Source of the DNA: Nocardiopsis sp. TSRI0078
GTDB lineage: Bacteria; Actinomycetota; Actinomycetes; Streptosporangiales; Streptosporangiaceae
DNA: 64,000 nt
Direction of reading: 5' to 3'
Assembly (NCBI RefSeq): GCF_001905145.1
Contig: NZ_LWLB01000023.1
Location: forward strand, 124,001 to 188,000
The notes below the pieces were generated by a model that was given only the letters and a program-made list of their open reading frames with translations, did not search any database and was not told the DNA's origin. The position numbers and the translations under genes were made by a program. This document shows, in pieces, positions 62,006 through 64,000 of this stretch; the first letter of the stretch is position 1, and each line of letters opens with the position of its first letter.

Positions 62006-63379
62006 CGTTCCCCTTCCCGCCCCTTCCCGGTGCTCGCCCTCGCCTGCGTCCTCGCCCTCTCCGGCTGCTCGGCGCGGGGCGAGGAGGACGCCCCCGAGCC
62101 TCCCGAGCCATCGGTGATCAGTCCCGACGCCGTCGTCGTCTGCGAGGAGATCGGCGACTGCGCACAAGCGGGGTCGGTGCGCTGGTCCCGGCCCCTGGAG
62201 GGCGACTTCTACCTGGAGCGGTTCAAGGACAGCGGGCCGTTGCTCCGGCCCGCCAGGCACTGGTTGGACTACAGGTACCCCGGCCCCGGAGCGCTGGAGG
62301 CCGACGGGGTCCTCTACCTGCACACGGCTGACACGATCGTCGCGCTGGACACCGCTACCGCCGCGACACTGTGGACCGAGTCCGTGGGCGCCGACGTGGT
62401 GGGGGTCCGGTGGGTCGGGTCGACCCTGGCGGTACTCCCCGTCGAGGCCCAAGTCGAGTCGAACGTACTTCGCCTGCTGAAGGCGGACCGGAACGGGGCT
62501 CAGGTACTGGAGACGGAACTGCCCGAGGACCTCGCGCACACGGGCGTCCTGGCCTCCGACGACACACACCTGGCCCTTCGGGAGCCACTGCCCTTGGACA
62601 GCGAGGACGATCCCCGGTACTTCCTGGTCGAGGCGGCCACCGGCCAGGTCGCATGGTCCGCGCGTCTGGCTTCCGCGAGCTCTCACGCGGTGGCCGGCGA
62701 GACCCTGTACCTGGAGTACTCCCCCCAGGAGGGGCCCGCCCACGTCAGGGCGGTCGTGGACGGGGAGCAGGCCGCGGAGTTCGACATCCCCGACCGAGCC
62801 GGGCTGGACAGTGAACTGCGGGCCGTCCCCGAAGGTCCGCTCCTGTTCGACACACCCGGCTGCGCCTCCGAAGAGGAGGAGAACTGCGAGGAGGACCGGA
62901 TCACCGCCGTCGACCCCGCCGACGGGGAAGTGCTGTGGACCCACACAGCACCCGGAGAGATCGTCTCGGTCTCCGCAGGGCAGGACCCCCGGGTGTTCGT
63001 CCACGACGAGGACGGCTACCGGGCCCTGGACGCCCGCACCGGTCAGGTCCTCGCCGAAGACGGTGGGATCGACGACGCCGAGCTGCTGGTCGAGTTCGGC
63101 GCCGAGCGCCACGCCCTGGAGGAAGGGGAGGCGGCGTCGCTGAACCAGCAGGAGTACGACCTGCTTCCGATCCGGCCCACCGGTCCCGGTGTGGACGTCG
63201 GCCCGCTGGAAGGGCTGGCCGCGGGGGCCGAGCACCTGACCGCCTACCCCGGGCCGGACGGCGGGGTCGTGGGCGTCTACGCCGGCTGCGCCCCGGACGG
63301 GCTGCGCCCGCCGGCGATGGACGCGCCCACGGGCGCCACCACGTGCGCCGAACCTCGCCTGTTCGCGGTGGACTACTGA
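62003..63379 (+). CDS. Lipoprotein with PQQ-propeller-like repeats, function unknown
   Basis: Predicted 458-residue secreted lipoprotein. The signal peptide ends in the lipobox LALSGC (Cys22). The mature chain has WD/PQQ-like repeats: LYLHTADTIVALDTATAATL, then DDPRYFLVEAATGQVAWSAR, ITAVDPADGEVLWTHTAPGE and DGYRALDARTGQVLAEDGG. The pattern ALDxxTGxxLW repeats about every 50 residues as in quinoprotein-like propellers, but the PQQ ligands are not evident. Cys residues occur in pairs (CEEIGDC, CASEEEENC). Such proteins often act as envelope scaffolds or sensors. It stands alone, with a terminator 14 bases after the stop. Confidence 0.8.
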   Translation: MRSPSRPFPVLALACVLALSGCSARGEEDAPEPPEPSVISPDAVVVCEEIGDCAQAGSVRWSRPLEGDFYLERFKDSGPLLRPARHWLDYRYPGPGALEADGVLYLHTADTIVALDTATAATLWTESVGADVVGVRWVGSTLAVLPVEAQVESNVLRLLKADRNGAQVLETELPEDLAHTGVLASDDTHLALREPLPLDSEDDPRYFLVEAATGQVAWSARLASASSHAVAGETLYLEYSPQEGPAHVRAVVDGEQAAEFDIPDRAGLDSELRAVPEGPLLFDTPGCASEEEENCEEDRITAVDPADGEVLWTHTAPGEIVSVSAGQDPRVFVHDEDGYRALDARTGQVLAEDGGIDDAELLVEFGAERHALEEGEAASLNQQEYDLLPIRPTGPGVDVGPLEGLAAGAEHLTAYPGPDGGVVGVYAGCAPDGLRPPAMDAPTGATTCAEPRLFAVDY

Positions 63380-63392
63380 TCCGGGGACGGGT

Positions 63393-63425
63393 GCGGCCCC
63401 CACATCCGGAAGGATGCGGGGCCGC
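63393..63425. terminator. Terminator after the lipoprotein gene
   Basis: GCGGCCCC (63393-63400) pairs with GGGGCCGC (63418-63425), and the inner CATCC/GGATG extends the stem. It lies between the convergent ends of the lipoprotein gene and the truncated gene. Confidence 0.75.
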
Positions 63426-63473
63426 GTTGCTCAGGGGCGGTGATGCGCCCCGGTCGGGGTGGTGGCGGGGTCG

Positions 63474-64000
63474 TCACCGCCCGGCCCCACACAGGGGCTC
63501 AAGGCAGCGCAAGTACTGCGCCTCGGCCTCCAGTTCGCCCCCGGTGTAGCCGGGGACGAACTCCCCCTGCCCCCACAGCATGTGCGGACGGTCCTGATCG
63601 TCCAGGACCAGGGCGGTCAGGCCCGGCTCCGCCTCCGTCAGCTCCAGCAGCGGGGCCGAGGAGGCCTGCGAGCAGCTGCGGTCCAGGCAGGACAGCAGCA
63701 CCAGCCGCTCCTGGGCGAAATCGGGGGTGAGCAGATGGGCCCGGTCCCGGGAGTCCACGGCCAGCCCCGGCACCGGGCGCGCCCAGCCGGGTCCGGTGAC
63801 GGCGGTGTCGGTGAACTCCGAGCACAGCGCGTCGTGGCAGTCCACCAGGTGGGCCCGGCCGCCCTGGGGGTCACGGTAGGCCAGGACCGGGGTGCCGTCG
63901 GAGCGCAACTCCACCCGGGCTCCGAACCGGCTCCGCAACCGGCTGTCGTGCTCACTGTAGAACCGGTCCCCGTGGATCTGGGTGGTCTCCGGATCCGTGC
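63474..64000 (-). CDS. Repeat protein with beta-propeller-like Cys motifs, partial (N-terminus beyond the window)
   Basis: The reverse strand is open from the window edge to a TGA at 63474. The visible 175 residues hold three to four similar units: PVLAYRDPQGGRAHLVDC with HDALC, then RAHLLTPDFAQERLVLLSC with LDRSC, and RPHMLWGQGEF ending LRCLEPLCGAG. Each unit has a D/R-x-HL strand followed by a C-x4-C pair about 45 residues apart. Such Cys-linked repeats occur in secreted actinobacterial proteins that likely form beta-propellers. Signal peptide and start are outside the window. Function unknown. Confidence 0.7.
   Translation of the reverse strand, partial: TDPETTQIHGDRFYSEHDSRLRSRFGARVELRSDGTPVLAYRDPQGGRAHLVDCHDALCSEFTDTAVTGPGWARPVPGLAVDSRDRAHLLTPDFAQERLVLLSCLDRSCSQASSAPLLELTEAEPGLTALVLDDQDRPHMLWGQGEFVPGYTGGELEAEAQYLRCLEPLCGAGR

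Overview
The window is about 70% GC or higher, most genes use GTG, TTG or ATG starts with neighbours overlapping by 4 bases (ATGA, GTGA, TTGA), several genes appear leaderless, and an IdeR/DmdR-type iron box occurs twice. Classical menaquinone genes, an HrdB/SigA-like sigma factor and two Spo0M paralogues point to a sporulating actinobacterium. Nocardiopsis or a relative in Streptosporangiales is my best guess; no rRNA or tRNA is present to test this.

Bases 1-14817 form an iron-acquisition locus. Two FecCD permease genes (the first cut by the window edge) diverge from a siderophore-binding lipoprotein across an iron box. A LysA/SbnH-like PLP decarboxylase follows. A second iron box then precedes a tight operon: GNAT, group II PLP decarboxylase, lysine/ornithine-type N-monooxygenase, MFS exporter, two different IucA/IucC synthetases and a glutamine-synthetase-like ligase. 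This is an NRPS-independent hydroxamate siderophore pathway with an unusual gene set.

Bases 14858-28229 are mostly core genes: a DUF952-DUF985 fusion, menD, menC, menB and menE, a principal-type sigma factor, small regulators, and two tandem Spo0M proteins. At 27729-28918 lie two divergent small genes. One is soluble and helical, the other has two membrane segments, and both carry the same RHIM/BASS3-like amyloid-type motif. This is the best candidate here for an undescribed signalling pair. A VOC protein and a decayed IS5-family element follow.

Bases 30349-36303 are an oligopeptide-type ABC importer with a fused double ATPase and a very stable hairpin inside the operon. Then come an ABC-F ATPase with an attenuator-like leader, pgi, a FadR-type regulator facing lutABC (lactate oxidation) with an LldR-like operator, a secreted lipase-like hydrolase, a two-TM potassium channel, a CYP157-like P450 lacking the ExxR motif, and a DUF2786 protein.

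Bases 50667-58972 are a polyamine/agmatine catabolic cluster: aldehyde dehydrogenase, TetR regulator, FAD amine oxidase, APC permease, agmatine deiminase and an amidase-signature hydrolase. Together they could take agmatine through putrescine and 4-aminobutyraldehyde to GABA. Bases 58973-62002 hold gene debris and a Bcr/CflA-type MFS exporter that looks acquired. The window ends with a PQQ-propeller-like lipoprotein and a truncated repeat protein.
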